Of a DNA stretch of 64,000 bases, positions 11,714 through 24,818 are shown piece by piece; positions within the stretch are counted from its first letter, which is position 1, and every line of letters starts with the position of its first letter. Origin of the DNA: Tetrahymena thermophila SB210 (taxonomy: Eukaryota > Ciliophora > Oligohymenophorea > Hymenostomatida > Tetrahymenidae); NCBI RefSeq assembly GCF_000189635.1, contig NW_002476579.1, positions 1-64,000 of the forward strand. The letters run 5' to 3'. The translations under genes and the position numbers were made by a program. Below the pieces are notes generated by a model, which saw nothing but the letters and a program-made list of their open reading frames with translations, was not told the origin of the DNA and ran no database searches.

Positions 11714-14700
11714 TCAATTAGAATTTAAAATTAGTTAAACACCTTTATATTAGGAGAATAATTTTTCTGCTTTTTTTTGAGTTTCTGCATCTAAATTATT
11801 TAGCTTTAATATAATCTAATAAATATTCTAATTATTTTCTTTTAACTCAAGTATCGAATTCAAAAAATTAAATGATATGTTAGTATTTTTAACGTCTAAA
11901 GTGAAATTGGTTAATATTTTTGCTTTCTAAAGGATTTTAGATAATTCTGAAATTCCTTCATCATAAATAGGATTATTACTTAAATTAATTTCTAAATCAG
12001 TTATTGATTCAATATTTTTCTCTATATAAGATCCAATCAAATGAACAGAGTCATCTTAAATAGAGTTCAAGCTAAAGTCAAGTACTAATTTTTAAGGTTT
12101 CGCTTTAACCTCATTTAATTATTAAAATATTTCTTCTATTGATTCATAGTACTAAAATGTATTTGAGAAATCTAAATCAAATTCTGTATTATTAGCTTGT
12201 TAAAGTTTTTAAAGTTTGAAATATGATTAAATTACCCTTTCGAATTAACCTTTAATTGTAAAACTATTTAGATTTTATTGCTTTCCAAATTTAGACCCTA
12301 TTAACTTAGCTTCTTTCATCTTAATAAGAAGTTCATCAACATCTATTAATATAATGCGCAACTATTGCTTATTTTACAAATTATTTAGGATCTCAGTAAA
12401 AGAATTTTCATTAATGTTAGGTAAAATTAAAGATATTTCTTAAATTTCGTTTATACTTTGTAATAAATTGAATAACTTTGGTAAACATTCAAATTCAACT
12501 AAATCATTATCTTTTAAATTCAAGTAAAAATTCTTAATATGTGTTTAGGAAGCGAAGCTACTTAAAAGAGCATTACAGCCTTCATTGCTAATTTTATTAT
12601 TTTACAAGTTTATTTTTATTTCTTACAAATCATTTAGATTTTAAATAGCTTTTGACAAAATATGAATTTCATTATTGGTTATATTATTTTAATTAAATTC
12701 GATATTAATTTTTTTCAATGAAGATTAATATTTTTTGATATAATTATTCAAAAATAGTAGCAAAGATTCATCTAATCCTGAATGTGTATAAACCAAATCA
12801 AGGATCTGTTTGTCATTATTTGTGAATTATTTCAAATATTCTTAGAATGTTTATTAATATTATTGAGGTATTTTGAAAAACTTTTCTTTTTCACTGAGAG
12901 CTTGAATCAATGCGATTCTTTTATAAGTTTATCCGCCTAAAATTAAATCATTATCTATCAGGTTAATACCTTGCAAGTTTTATGATTGATAAGCTAAATC
13001 GACAACCTTTTAGAAGCTTTTTTCACTCTTAAAACAACTATTGCACTCTAAGAAGAGTATTTATAAATTCTTCATTTCCTTTATTATCTTTTGGATTGAT
13101 TGTTCTGTTGTGTTTTATTTTTCTACTTCATCTATTTGTTTGACAATTATAATAGATAAGTTTGTAATTGATAAACTTTTTGAAAGATTAGACATTATGC
13201 AGCTAATTTTGCTGCTTTATAACTACTAAGATTAAAGAGATAGTTTTTATATATAAGAATTTTCAGAAATTTTTGAGAAAATTTGATCTACTTGCTCGTT
13301 TTTAATTTCATCTTTAAAATTCAATACTAATTATTTTGTTTTAAAATTTTTAATTTCATCAATAAAATCTTATATCATTAACTCACTCAATTCATCTAAG
13401 CCAATTATCTATATATCATCATTATTTTCTCTCATTTCAAATAAAATTTATTCATAATATTTTTATACAAAATATATTTTTTTAAAATCAGTTATTTAAT
13501 GGATTAAATTAAAGGTTTTAAGATTTTTTCCTTCATCTTTAAAACTTCTTGCTGTATAATAGAAATTTCTTAACTCTAATTCTGTAATATTTTTAGTATT
13601 AAAATCAACAGTCAGATTTTTTAATTAGTTAGAGCTTTTAAATTCATTAAAAATTGGATTAAATGCAGCTAGATTGCATGTTTCGTATGATATATGCAAT
13701 TCTAAAAGATTTTTAGATTTAGCTATGCTTTCCGCCACTAAATCTACAATTTCCTATTGTTAACTTATTTATTGGTATTCTTTTTCATCATATAATATAC
13801 TTTAATGTAAACTCAAATGAGATTATTTAATATTTTCTTCTGAGTATAGTACAGAAAGAAGAAGTTTAATAGAATTTTATGAAATAGTACTAAATTCAGC
13901 TGATAAATCAACTTCATTTAAGTGCTTGTTATTTTTAATTAGTTCAACAATATTTTAAGCAGTTAAATCAGAAATATGGTATCCTTCAAAAATAAACTAT
14001 TTAAATTTGAATTCATTTTGATTTTAAGGTTAGATAGTATTGATAATCATATCATTTTACAAATTTGATATAAATTCTTATCTGTTTATATCTATGAAAA
14101 AGTTTTTGCTTTATTTATCGTCAAATATTCTAATACTTTTTTATAAGAACTACTTTTAAACCTTTATCAATAAAGAGGTCTACAAAGACTCCTCAATTTA
14201 TTTTTAATCTTGGCATATTTTGAAATTAAATTTACTCTTTTCTGTTAAAATTTCACTTTGTTGAGTTTTTATTTCCATTTTATGTATCTAAATTTTAGAA
14301 TTTTAGACTCTTTATGGAAGTTCAGCCTAACAGTATTCTTGGTTTAATGGGAAATCTCTTTGGAATTCATTAATATCGCTAAAATTACTAACCAATGCAT
14401 CTATACCAAAAGGTAAGTTTTTAGATACCAAGTATTTAGAAATTTGATATAAATTCTTAAAATGTGGTTAAACTATTTTAATATTGAATGATTCTAATTT
14501 TTGACTTTTATTTTTCTTAAAGAAAATTAAATTTAAGAACTCGTTTTGATCAATATTAAAAGGGTTTAAGTCAAATTCTAAATCAGCAAAAACTAAATTA
14601 TTATTTTCTTAAATCAATTATATAATCTATTAAAAATGTTCCATCTTGATAGGATTATAGCTGAACTTTAAGTTTAAACTTGTGATATTCGGTTATTTAT

Positions 14701-16438
14701 TTATGAAATTCTTCATTATTTTTGCGAGTGAAGAGCCATCAATTTAATTCTCTTCTAAATTAATATCAACATAAATCCTTTAGCTTCTCACTTTAAATAG
14801 CTTTTCAAAAATATAATAGAATTCTTCATCTTTTAAATCATAATTTTTTAGATAGATGTAATTGCCAAGCTATTATGTGTTATCAACATTTTAAATATAC
14901 AAAGCAGCATTAAAATAAGATGAAAAATTACTATTAATTGAAAATTAAGCTATCTTTTATTTAACTAGTTCATATTCTTTTATTAAATCATCGATAATTA
15001 GATATGCCTCCTTAGTATTATTTTAATACTTAGCAAAATATTCATTATCTAATGTCGTATTCACCAGATTTAGTTTCACTTCATATGCTTTACGATATTT
15101 TTGCAAATACTAAAACAGAGTTAACAAACCTTCTTTAGATACATCATTATTCTATAAATCTATCATAAAGTATTGCAAAGAATAAGGCTAAATTTTACTT
15201 AGTAAAGATATAATTTTATCAGCATTTATAAAGCTATTTGAAAAGTCAATTGTTAAATTCCTAACCTAAATATCTAGCTCAATATCTTAAAATAAAAAGC
15301 CCTATTTTTCTAAATTCACTTTACAATATAAAGATTCGTCTACTCTGATACATTCAAAAGGATTTTAGCTTTGTTTCCAAAAGAATAAAATCACCAAAAC
15401 TATAAAAAGACTTGTGACAGAGCAAATAATTTAATTTTTCCATCTATCTTTGCATGATTTTACTTCAAAGGATTAGTTATTTTAGTAATGCTCTGGGATA
15501 GATCCAAGAATTTCGATTTCTAAAGCTTCAATTTACTTATGAAATTCTTCCTGTGTTTTTCTTTATGGGATGAATGATTGAACGCTGATTTATTCAACAC
15601 TTTAAGAAATGCTCTTGCAAATTTGCTTTATACATGTTAATCTATTCATCTGCTTCACAACAAATTCATGAATTCCTTTTTTAAATTAGCGGCACTGAAT
15701 AAACTCCTAACAAATCTATAATACACATGTCTTTAATCTCATCTACTCGAAGCTGAGTTCATTTGCATAAGTAGCATTTGAGTTGTTAATAAATTTAAGC
15801 ATGAGCTAACCTAACTCTTAAAAATCTTAAAAACATGCTTCCATTTCAGAAATATTTTGTTTTGCACATAATGGAATGCCTATCAAAATGGGTTTTTAAC
15901 TTTGGCTATCAATTTCAAAATTTCTCTCATTTAAGTCGAGTTGAGATATTCCTTGTTAATGAAGATATGTAACAATTTTAATTAGCCTCTTTAAAATTTT
16001 TAAGATATGATCTATTGGTATGGATCCTTTATAAATTTCGCTAAAAGGCTATCTTTAACTGTTAGATTCTAAATGCTAAACTACTAAAGGTAGATTATCA
16101 TCTTATACAACGTCATACTTCAAGAATTTTAATAAATACTTTGAAGATATTGCTTATAACTTGATGGATCGGTTAGAAAGCATTTCATTATAGTTTTAAA
16201 GCTATTCAAGATATCTTACATAAAGTAATATCTTTTTTGTGGTTTCTTCTTCATCTTTTTTTAATTCTACTTCAAATAATTACCTATTCACATCCTAAAA
16301 AACTAATTTTGAATTATGAGCCAGATCTTGGTGCTCAAGGTAATCTTTCATTTCATCTGATCTTTTGCTAAATAAATCTTCATTTTGGCTTGACTATGAC
16401 TAGCTATCACCTAGTTCTATATACTTAAGCTTTTACAT
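11714..16438 (-). CDS. Pseudokinase-transmembrane-leucine-rich-repeat protein
   Basis: One uninterrupted exon of 1574 codons. I scanned the middle for in-frame TGA, translated the ends, and found none before 11714. Residues about 90-270 resemble a protein kinase C-lobe. GISQLDLNERNF (163-174) sits where HRDLKxxN belongs, with Asp and Asn kept but the His-Arg pair changed, and FQDFQELGQLML matches the helix that follows the activation segment. No DFG is visible, so catalysis is doubtful. A single hydrophobic helix follows (about 337-354, IICSVTSLFIVLVILFFW). The remaining ~1200 residues are irregular leucine-rich repeats of the type LxINLSNNPIxDEGISELSK, as in the ribonuclease-inhibitor-like repeats expanded in ciliates. 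Inferred: membrane receptor or scaffold with separate kinase-like and LRR faces. Confidence 0.8.
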
Positions 16439-17022
16439 TTTTATGATTAAAAAAATTAGATATTATCACTTATTATTTTAAATTAATTCAATTTTTTGTT
16501 AGTATAAAGTATTTTTTACCCCGATTTATTGATGAATAACTAGTAAGTGAATAGATAGATAATTATCTTTTTAAGTACGTATAACATTTACTTCATCATT
16601 ATTTACTAGAATTATCTAAATTAATTATTTATTAATTGTATTTTATTGGCAACATTCATCAAATTTCAAAGTATTTAAAAGATATTCATCATTATAATCA
16701 TATTACAACACAATCTCTTTGATTTTTAATAATTAAAGAAAACAAACAAAATTTTATTTCTTATAAATCAGATCATTTTTTTAATATGTAAAACATTAAT
16801 AAAATAGTGGTGAGAAATCAACTTTAAAAATATTTTGGAAAATTTTATGTTTTTTATTAAAAATATGAAAATTAAATTATTTTTAAAAGAATAAAAATCT
16901 ATCTCAATTATTTTAATTTATTAAAAATTATATAAAAAATAAATGAGTATAAATATTTGAAATAGATCTATTTTTAAATATTCAATTTTTCAAATTGATT
17001 TAAATAATTTTATATTTGATTA
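16439..17022. other. Intergenic between tandem minus-strand genes
   Basis: AT-rich. It holds the upstream region of the pseudokinase-LRR gene and the 3' flank of the transporter gene. No gene or RNA seen. Confidence 0.6.
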
Positions 17023-19545
17023 TCATTTAATTAGAATAATTTTATCTTCTTCTGATTAGAGTTCTTCTATTTAATTTTATAAAGGTTAACCTAGCGTTTC
17101 TTTTAAAGGAATAGTTGAAGCAACTCCAACCAGACCTAGAACTCCTAATGAGATCATAGGACTTACACCAATAGCAGTTGAAACATTACCAATATAAGGA
17201 GCAGCAGTGCTTCCAATAGTACCTGATGCAGAAATAATTCCTAAAGCCAAGCTTTTTACTACAGTTGGGAATAACTCCGTCATATACATATAAACAACTG
17301 TCCATACAAAGCAAATAGAAAATCTGATTATCTATTAATTAAATAAGTTTAATTCAATATTTTCATTATTAATAAAATTTAAATTAAAAAATATTGTTAT
17401 TCAAATTTATTAAATTGTAAAAAATATTTAAAATTTTTTGTAGATCAATTAAATTTTTTAGTGTATTGTTCTTAAGGATATTATATTTGTAAATAATTTT
17501 AATTTAAATTAATCTAAGTGAAGAAAATAATTAAATTTTTTAGTTTATTGTTCTTAAGGATATTATATTTGTAAATAATTTTAATTTAAATTAATCAAAG
17601 TGAAGAAAATAATTAAACTAATTTAATTTCTTTTTAATAAACTTTTTAAAATAATTTGGCTTTTGCTATTAAAGCATGGTAAATAATAAAATTAAATTTA
17701 TACTGCTGCAAATACAATTTAGATGATAACCATAGTACACATGTCACAATCACTAGGTGTCTTTAAAAATTGATAGCAAAGAGAAAGAACACAACAAATA
17801 ATGAGCCCAATTAAAGTTGTCCACTTTCTTTTGATCTTAGGAATAAAATGGTCTTATTTGAAAGAATAAAGTTAAAAATAGATATTAATATTAAAAAAAT
17901 AAATTTACCTGTAGTTAGATATGCCAAAGTTTCAGCAGAAGAAATAATTATTGTATTTTTATAAAGGTCTAACCCTATTTTACTCATGGCAAAAGTTACT
18001 CCATAATACACAGCTTAAATAGAAAAGAAAATTAAGCATGAAAAGATTGTCTTTAAACGCAACGATGAGTACTTAAATAGATGGATAACAGAAAAAGAAT
18101 TTTCAGATTTTTCTTTTATTACACTCATCAGAGTGTTCACTTTTAATGACTCCTTTTTATTAACTACTGCAATTTTATTTAAAATTTCAAAAGCATCAAA
18201 AGTATTTCTTTCATATACAAACCTATTTGATTTATTTATTAAAATATTTATAATTGTTCCTTTCAAAGATTATTTGAATTTATCTAATTATAAAAAATTA
18301 CTTTGGAGATTCATAAACTAAAAAGATACCAAAATTAATAAGTAGCATGGGAATAGCTAAAAAATAGAGTGTTAGATGTCTCCAGTTTGGAACAGCATAA
18401 GCTATACCTACCATTACACATTCGCCAATACCATAAAACACTTAAACACCAATAGTAGTGTATTCTCTTATTTTACCAACTTTTTTGTTTAAAAAATAAT
18501 TAGCTTTCAATGCTACTAATTGAAAAAATAAGATTTCAAATATCAATGTAATTTAATTTTAAATGCTTGATTTACTAGGAATAAATTTAATTTATTTATT
18601 TAGTCTGCTAAAAATTTTTTCTTTAAAAAATTAAAGTTTTTTATTCAACTTTTAATCTTATGTAAGCAAGTCTAGTTTTTTTATTAATTTAGAAATATTG
18701 CCAAAAGTAGGAATCAATTTTTCTTAATTAATTTTTAACTCAAATCTATAAAAAATCTATATAAATTTTGTATATATAACTCCACTTCATTTTAATCTAA
18801 CAAACTCTATAAATATTTAAGTTTAAAAATGGAACCAAAAAATAGATTAACTAAATTTTAATTTAGGTTAATTACTTGAATGCTCACTCAACAATGAAAG
18901 CTAAACTGTAATTGCAGGGTTAACACCAAAACCAGCTATAAAAAAACCAATAGTTGCAGAGTAATAATCCCAACTCAACGCTAGTAAAAGAGCACCAAGA
19001 GATGCTAAGAGCCATGAAATTCCTAGTGCTATTCTTCTACCTTTGTTATCTGCTATCCATGAAAATAAAAAGAAACCTATTAAAGAACCTAAATATGGGA
19101 CACTTTATATGATACTAATTTTTGTGTTATCACAAACTAAATTAAAAGTTCCTATCATAGATGTATCTTTATTTGTCATGTATTACAAAGGATCTTCCTG
19201 TTTGCATACCTTTTCCTAGCAATCTTCATTTGATAAGTCACCACAAAAATCACTGTCAAATTCAGCTGGAAATAGAATAAATTAGCTGCCTAAGAGTATC
19301 CATGCAGCAAAAAACCATTACATGCTAAAATATAAAAAGGCCCTAATTTAATACCAATTTTCAGCACCTACTTATTTCAAGGCTTCATCAAACGATATCT
19401 TCTAAAGGAAAGAGGCATCTGATTTGCGTTTATGTATATTACTACTAGTCCCTTACTAGTTGCTATGATCATCTTCTGAATTTATTTATGAAACAGTATC
19501 GGAGCCATTTATTAGTGCTTCCTATATCTAATTATTATTAATCAT
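17023..19545 (-). CDS. Organic cation/anion transporter-like MFS protein (SLC22-like)
   Basis: Five exons: 19545-18876, 18479-18302, 18222-17909, 17852-17704, 17331-17023. Phases close to 539 residues plus TGA. The cytosolic N-terminus is followed by TM1 and a Cys-bearing extracellular loop (FCGDLSNEDC), shorter than in animal SLC22. The MFS loop motif DNKGRRIAL follows, then GFGVNPAITVQLSLLSEHS joined to IGKIREY, characteristic of the SLC22/OCT group. Next come YESPKFVYER, HFIPKIKRKW before the second bundle, and YMTELFPTVVKS with TM11-12 near the C-terminus. The segment order matches a 12-helix carrier. Substrate cannot be read from sequence. Intron 4 (17332-17703) contains an 82-bp tandem duplication. 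Exon 2 has an alternative in-frame acceptor 36 bases upstream; I chose the one that matches family spacing. Confidence 0.85.
17448..17612. repeat. 82-bp tandem duplication inside an intron
   Basis: Two near-identical copies about 82 bp apart within intron 4 of the transporter gene. The string tattgttcttaaggatatta starts at 17464 and again at 17546. Only a few substitutions separate them. They lie well away from both splice sites. Confidence 0.85.
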
Positions 19546-20590
19546 ATTTATCTATATATTTTGTTAAAGAATGTATGTTGATTATATTTTAATATTTACT
19601 TTAAATAATATAATTACTTCTTCTACTCCAAGTATTTTTCTTCAATAACTATTACTAATAACTTAGTTATATCTTGATTACTTAATGAATATTAATGGAT
19701 CAGAGACTTTAAAAGTATTTGGACTTAAAACAATATTACTGACTGATATTATTTATTTACACTTAAATTAATTGAAATATTTAAATTTATTTTTGTACTT
19801 TAATTGTTTGTTTTTTAATCTATTACAATAATGCAACAAATTCAATACATAATAGGTTATATTTTTTATTAATGAAAACTCCTTGCATCTTGCATGAAAT
19901 AAAATCATACTTTTATTAAAATTGTTAAAATTAGCAAATGTTTTAAAATATTAATCTGATATTTGCTGATTAAATTTGATTTTTGAAAATAGCTTTTTTT
20001 TAATATTTTGTTGATTAAAATTGAAATATGATTTAAAATTTAAAAAAGAATATTGAAAAATTAAATAAAAATAAATTTAATCAATTACTATTTAACATTT
20101 TTAATATTTCATTTTTGTTTTCATTTTGATAAAGTAAATAATATTTTTTATAGAAAAATAAAAAATAAACTTTTAATTTATTTTATTTAAAATTAATTTG
20201 TGATAGTTATTACATTTTATAATATTATAAATAAGGTTATTTGATAGAAAATTAAATATTTTATTTAACTGATTCTTTTAAAAAAACCAAATAAAATATT
20301 AACTAATGGTAATAATTAAATCAAACGAAGTTTTACTAAACTGGATATACATTTGTATCTTTTGACTAAAATATCATAGTGCTTCTAAATAAATTGCAAC
20401 CATTAATCGCTTTTACAAGTTTTACAAGAATGAATGAATAAATAAATAAAAAAATAAATAATTGATTAATTTTCTCATTCATTACCTTTTTTAATAGGAT
20501 TTTGAATTGAAAATTTTAGTAAATTTATAAATATATCTTTATGATCAATTGCTAAAACTTTAAGGAAATAAGTATAATAAATTTTTTAAA
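19546..20590. other. Divergent intergenic region
   Basis: About 1 kb between the minus-strand transporter and a plus-strand gene, so it should carry both promoters. AT-rich, with tracts such as aataaataaataaaaaaataaa near 20440. No specific element recognised. Confidence 0.55.
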
Positions 20591-22343
20591 ATGTTTAAGC
20601 TTCCTTCTTTAAATAACTTGAAAACTGAAAGCTACGAAGAAAAACCTCCAAAGATCTATTCAAATAAATAGAGTTTATTGGATATTAAATCGTTTTTGCA
20701 AGAAAAAAATACTTTAACTCCAAGGCAATCATCAAACTCAATATAAAATGTAATTTACTGATTGAAATTTTGTAATTAAACACAATAAATAAACATTAAA
20801 ATTGTTTTAATAATGAGTAGATTATATCCGATCAATTAAGTAAAGCTAACAATTCTAGCAAAATAACCTAACAACCTAAAGAATTCCTTCCTTTTACCAA
20901 AGAAAGAGATGCTTTAGGCAGATTATTACCCAAATCACTTCCAGGATCTTCAATAAATTCAGAGTTAGAACTCAATTTTTAAGGTAGTTTAACAAGTAGA
21001 TAACCACATAAACACATATTAGGAAGTCATAAATCATTTTAGCAATTTGTAAATCATTTAATTGAATTTTAGAGGAAAATTTAGTATATTTACAACTACT
21101 TCTAGATCATAATTCATTTATTTATTTATTAATATTAATCTATTTGATAGGTATATTTATAATTTCAATTAATTAAAGTAACATTCGAATGATATTCTGC
21201 AGTAGGTCAAACTAGCTGTAGAATAAGACATCATTAAAAGAAATAAAAAGAAAGTCAATTTGGTTGGCTATAAGCTTGGGGATAGCCTAATGTAAGACAT
21301 TACTAGCTAGAATATGAATAATTAGAATAAGCCAAATTATTAATTTGATAAAGATAGTCATTTTAATATCTAAGTTAAAAAAAGAATGACACCAGCAAGT
21401 AGGAGCAATATTTCTCTTTCATCAATGAATGAATTAAAAATGTAATCAAATTAAGTTTTTAATATAAATTGCATAATAAATTTTTCAAGCCAAATAGATA
21501 ACAATATTATTAATCCATATTTTAAATTTATAAACAGAGGAAGCGGATAAATAGAACGATAGGTTTTAACTCCTAAAGGATATCTCTCTAGTAGAGCAGC
21601 TAACGAGAAATCAATTTTGTTATCTACTCCTAATTATGATTAATCACACCATCATCAAAATTAAAGTCCTCATAAATCTTTAATAAACACAGTAATTAGC
21701 AATGATTCAATTATAAAAGTAGAATTTTATTAAATTAATTAATATAGAAAAGAAAAGCCTCTTAGCCAGGAATTGGTCACTACAATATCTGGAACAAAGA
21801 AAAGTTTACTTTAAAAAAAACTCCAAATATAATTCTATAAGATAGAAATGATGCAGCAGAACAAGAAAAACTTAAAGAAAAATAACATCAAGAAAAAATA
21901 GAAAAGAAAAAAATATATTAATATTTTTAATAGCAAAAGTAAAAGGAAATAGAGAAATTTATTGAGTCATTTAATCCATAGCAAGAAGTTAAAATTATTT
22001 TCCCTAAAATCAGTATTTACTTTTTTATTTATTAAACGAAAAAATAAAATATCATTAATTATTTATAATAGAAGAAAACAATAAATATCAACAAGAGGAA
22101 TTTAAATAATGGTAAAGCATCTAAAAATTATAGATGAAAGAGCTAAATGAAGAAGCTAATTTCCCCATTTAGTTTACAGAAAAGCTTAATGATTTGAAAA
22201 TAAAAGCTAAAAGAATAAGAGAAGCCATCATTTTATGGAATGATCAAAATCCATATAAAATAAACAAATAAAAAGAAAATGAGGATTAATAAGTTTATAG
22301 AAGTTCATAAATAATTGAAACATAAGGATCTTCTGAGATGTGA
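20591..22343 (+). CDS. Coiled-coil protein with PG-rich (STPGR-like) motif
   Basis: Six exons: 20591-20749, 20821-21048, 21179-21441, 21490-21691, 21748-22012, 22072-22343, giving 462 residues. The N-terminal half is Ser/Asn/Lys-rich and low in structure. A segment with VLTPKGYLSSR and STPNYDQ is followed by QPGIGHYNIWN, which resembles the sperm-tail PG-rich repeat (PGxGxY) of axonemal proteins. A Lys/Glu/Gln-rich coiled coil follows, then a helical C-terminus containing AKRIREAIILWNDQNPY. The PG motif suggests a cilium- or microtubule-associated protein, but with one clear copy that is only a hint. The donor of exon 4 has an in-frame alternative 27 bases downstream. Confidence 0.65.
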
Positions 22344-24818
22344 TATTTTTCTTTAATAGCCTTCTTAAATTTATAATAAGCTGATTTTCTTTAATGAATT
22401 TGTTAAATTTATTAATGAAAGATTCATAAAAAAACTTAAATTGAAGTAGCAAATAGTTATTATTTTAATATACAAAATAAGCATTTAAATTAGCTAACCT
22501 TACTTTAAAATTAATATAGCTTGATTAAGATACATGTTCAATTATTTTATATGCTAATTAAAGCATATAATTATTTGATATTTATTATCTCTATTAGTTT
22601 AAAAATATAATCTAAATTAAATTTTAAAAATTGAAATAATTTATATATTTTGTAATTTAAAATTAATTTATCAGTAATATAGTTGTTAACTAAATGTGAG
22701 ATAAATTATTATATAAGCTCTGTATCTTTTAGTATATAAAACTTGTTTTTAAATAGTCAATATCAAATTTTAAAGAAAACAAAATAGAGATGATATATTC
22801 ATAGATATTTTAATTGATCAATAATTTTATTAAGCCATTTAATTTATTATGAATATGAATGCTTTTATTTCTTTTTTCNNNNNNNNNNNNNNNNNNNNNN
22901 NNNNNNNNNNNNNNNNNNNNNNNNNNNNNNNNNNNNNNNNNNNNNNNNNNNNNNNNNNNNNNNNNNNNNNNNNNNNNNTAATTAACTATGATTTACCCAC
23001 TAGAAAATGTGAAATTAATAAACATAAATAATAAAATTCTACATTGAAAGTAGTAATCATCATTCTTTTTTGATTATAACACATTATGTTTATAATCATA
23101 AGTATATAATTACTTTTTACTGTAAAAACTAGTATTTTTTATTGTGGTAAATTTTCTTTAGATCATAAACTTATATAGCTAACTGTAAGTCAACAGTGAT
23201 ATTTACACTTTCTAATAATTCCATTTTAGATTTTATGTTCATATAAAATTTGCTTGTCAATTTAGTTCATACTTGTATAAGCTCTGATATTAGATTTTCT
23301 TTTTTGTAAAATATTTTACTAGTATCACTGATTTGATAACCTTTTACAAAGATAATTTGTAATAATTTTTGCAAAGATAAAAATAAACTGAAGTTGATTT
23401 GGAATTATTAGTTAATGCATATAACAATTTCTAGTTTTACAAAACTCAAAGATAATCTTCAGAAAAAATATTAAAGATTTTAAACATATAAAGTATTTAG
23501 TAGATAATTTGCAAAGTAACTTTTAAAGATTTCGCTTAGATATTTGTATCTTAAAACCAATTTTAGTATATTTAAAAAAATTTTTATGCTGACACTTTCC
23601 TTAAAAAAAATATGTAACCATGAATTAATTGTTTTTAAATAAGAGTAAAAAATTTGCTTATTTAAAATTTAAACCATAGGAATTAAATGAATTATAGATA
23701 ATATACTTCATGATAAAATAAATAAAAAATTAATGAAATGTAATAAATTGAACATCATTCAAGTATGTAAAAAATTTTCCATTATCATTACAGAAATTCT
23801 TATTTAATTCAATCTATGAACTACGTAGAAACTAATCTGCTTTTGGTGATTCCAGTGATGTAAGATTCAATTAATTATTTATTATTTTGAAAACGATTCT
23901 GGGTGGTTAGATTTGAAATTAATGTGATTTTACTTAGAATGCCTTGTCAAAAAACTAGAAAAATTTGTCTAATAGATGAGATTTATCTTTGATATGTTAA
24001 TACACTAAATTGAGTAAATTTTGATAATGATTTATCTATTTGTGGTGGTAATTAGATTATTTGGAAACTATATTAATTACGAAAAGTTATCAGTTTAAAT
24101 GCCTCAAAGTAGTTTATTGATTGATGGGGATTGCAGTTGTCTTTAACAACAGTTTTGGATAATTTAATTCAAATTAAAAAGTAAAGTACACTTAAAAAGC
24201 TTAAGCATCTATTCTTGAAAATATTAGTATTTATGTTTTAATAAAAGAACATAGACAAATAATTATCAATCAGTCTTTTTTTAAAGCCAGTAAAATATGC
24301 CATTTATTTATATTTCTTTTTAAGAAATAGATTTAACATATTGTCTAATAAATCTAACTGTAACGCTTGGGTTATTATGAATTAATGAAGCTAAAAATTT
24401 TTACTAGATTTAGATTAAGTAGGAATAATTTATATATTAGCTTTTTAGTTATCTGAACGTTCTAAATGCTTTTATATTTAATTATATGGTTAGCATACAT
24501 ATGGTACATTTTTGTTAATCTAATTAATTATCGCAAAAATTTAATTAAATAAAAATTAATTTACTCGTCGTAATACTACAGAAACTTTGTAATTGTTAAT
24601 ACTGCACACAATTTTATAAATTTGTAATTATTTTCTTTTAATTGTCTTTAATTTTAAACAACCAAAAAAAATTAAACAAACTTTTTAGCGATAATTTCGA
24701 TAGGCAATATTAATAAATCAAGCAGAATTTTAGATAAAAATAATAAATAAAAGATATACAAAAAAACAAAATTCAAAACAAACAAACAACATTTAATAAC
24801 TAATTAATTATTGAGAAG
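22344..24818. other. Intergenic with assembly gap and possible decayed coding sequence
   Basis: Bases 22879-22978 are exactly 100 Ns, a conventional scaffold gap of unknown true size. From about 23330 to 24303 the minus strand is GC-richer than typical spacer and shows several protein-like open stretches in different frames broken by TGA (for example MAYFTGFKKRLIDNYLSMFF from 24303). I could not assemble a gene and list it only as possible decay. Confidence 0.5.
22879..22978. other. Assembly gap (100 N)
   Basis: Exactly 100 unknown bases, the usual placeholder for a gap of unknown size between contigs. Any frame reported across it is an artefact. Confidence 0.98.

Noticed and set aside
22849-23031. 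ORF spanning the run of Ns
   Set aside because: It reads through an assembly gap; the translation is meaningless.
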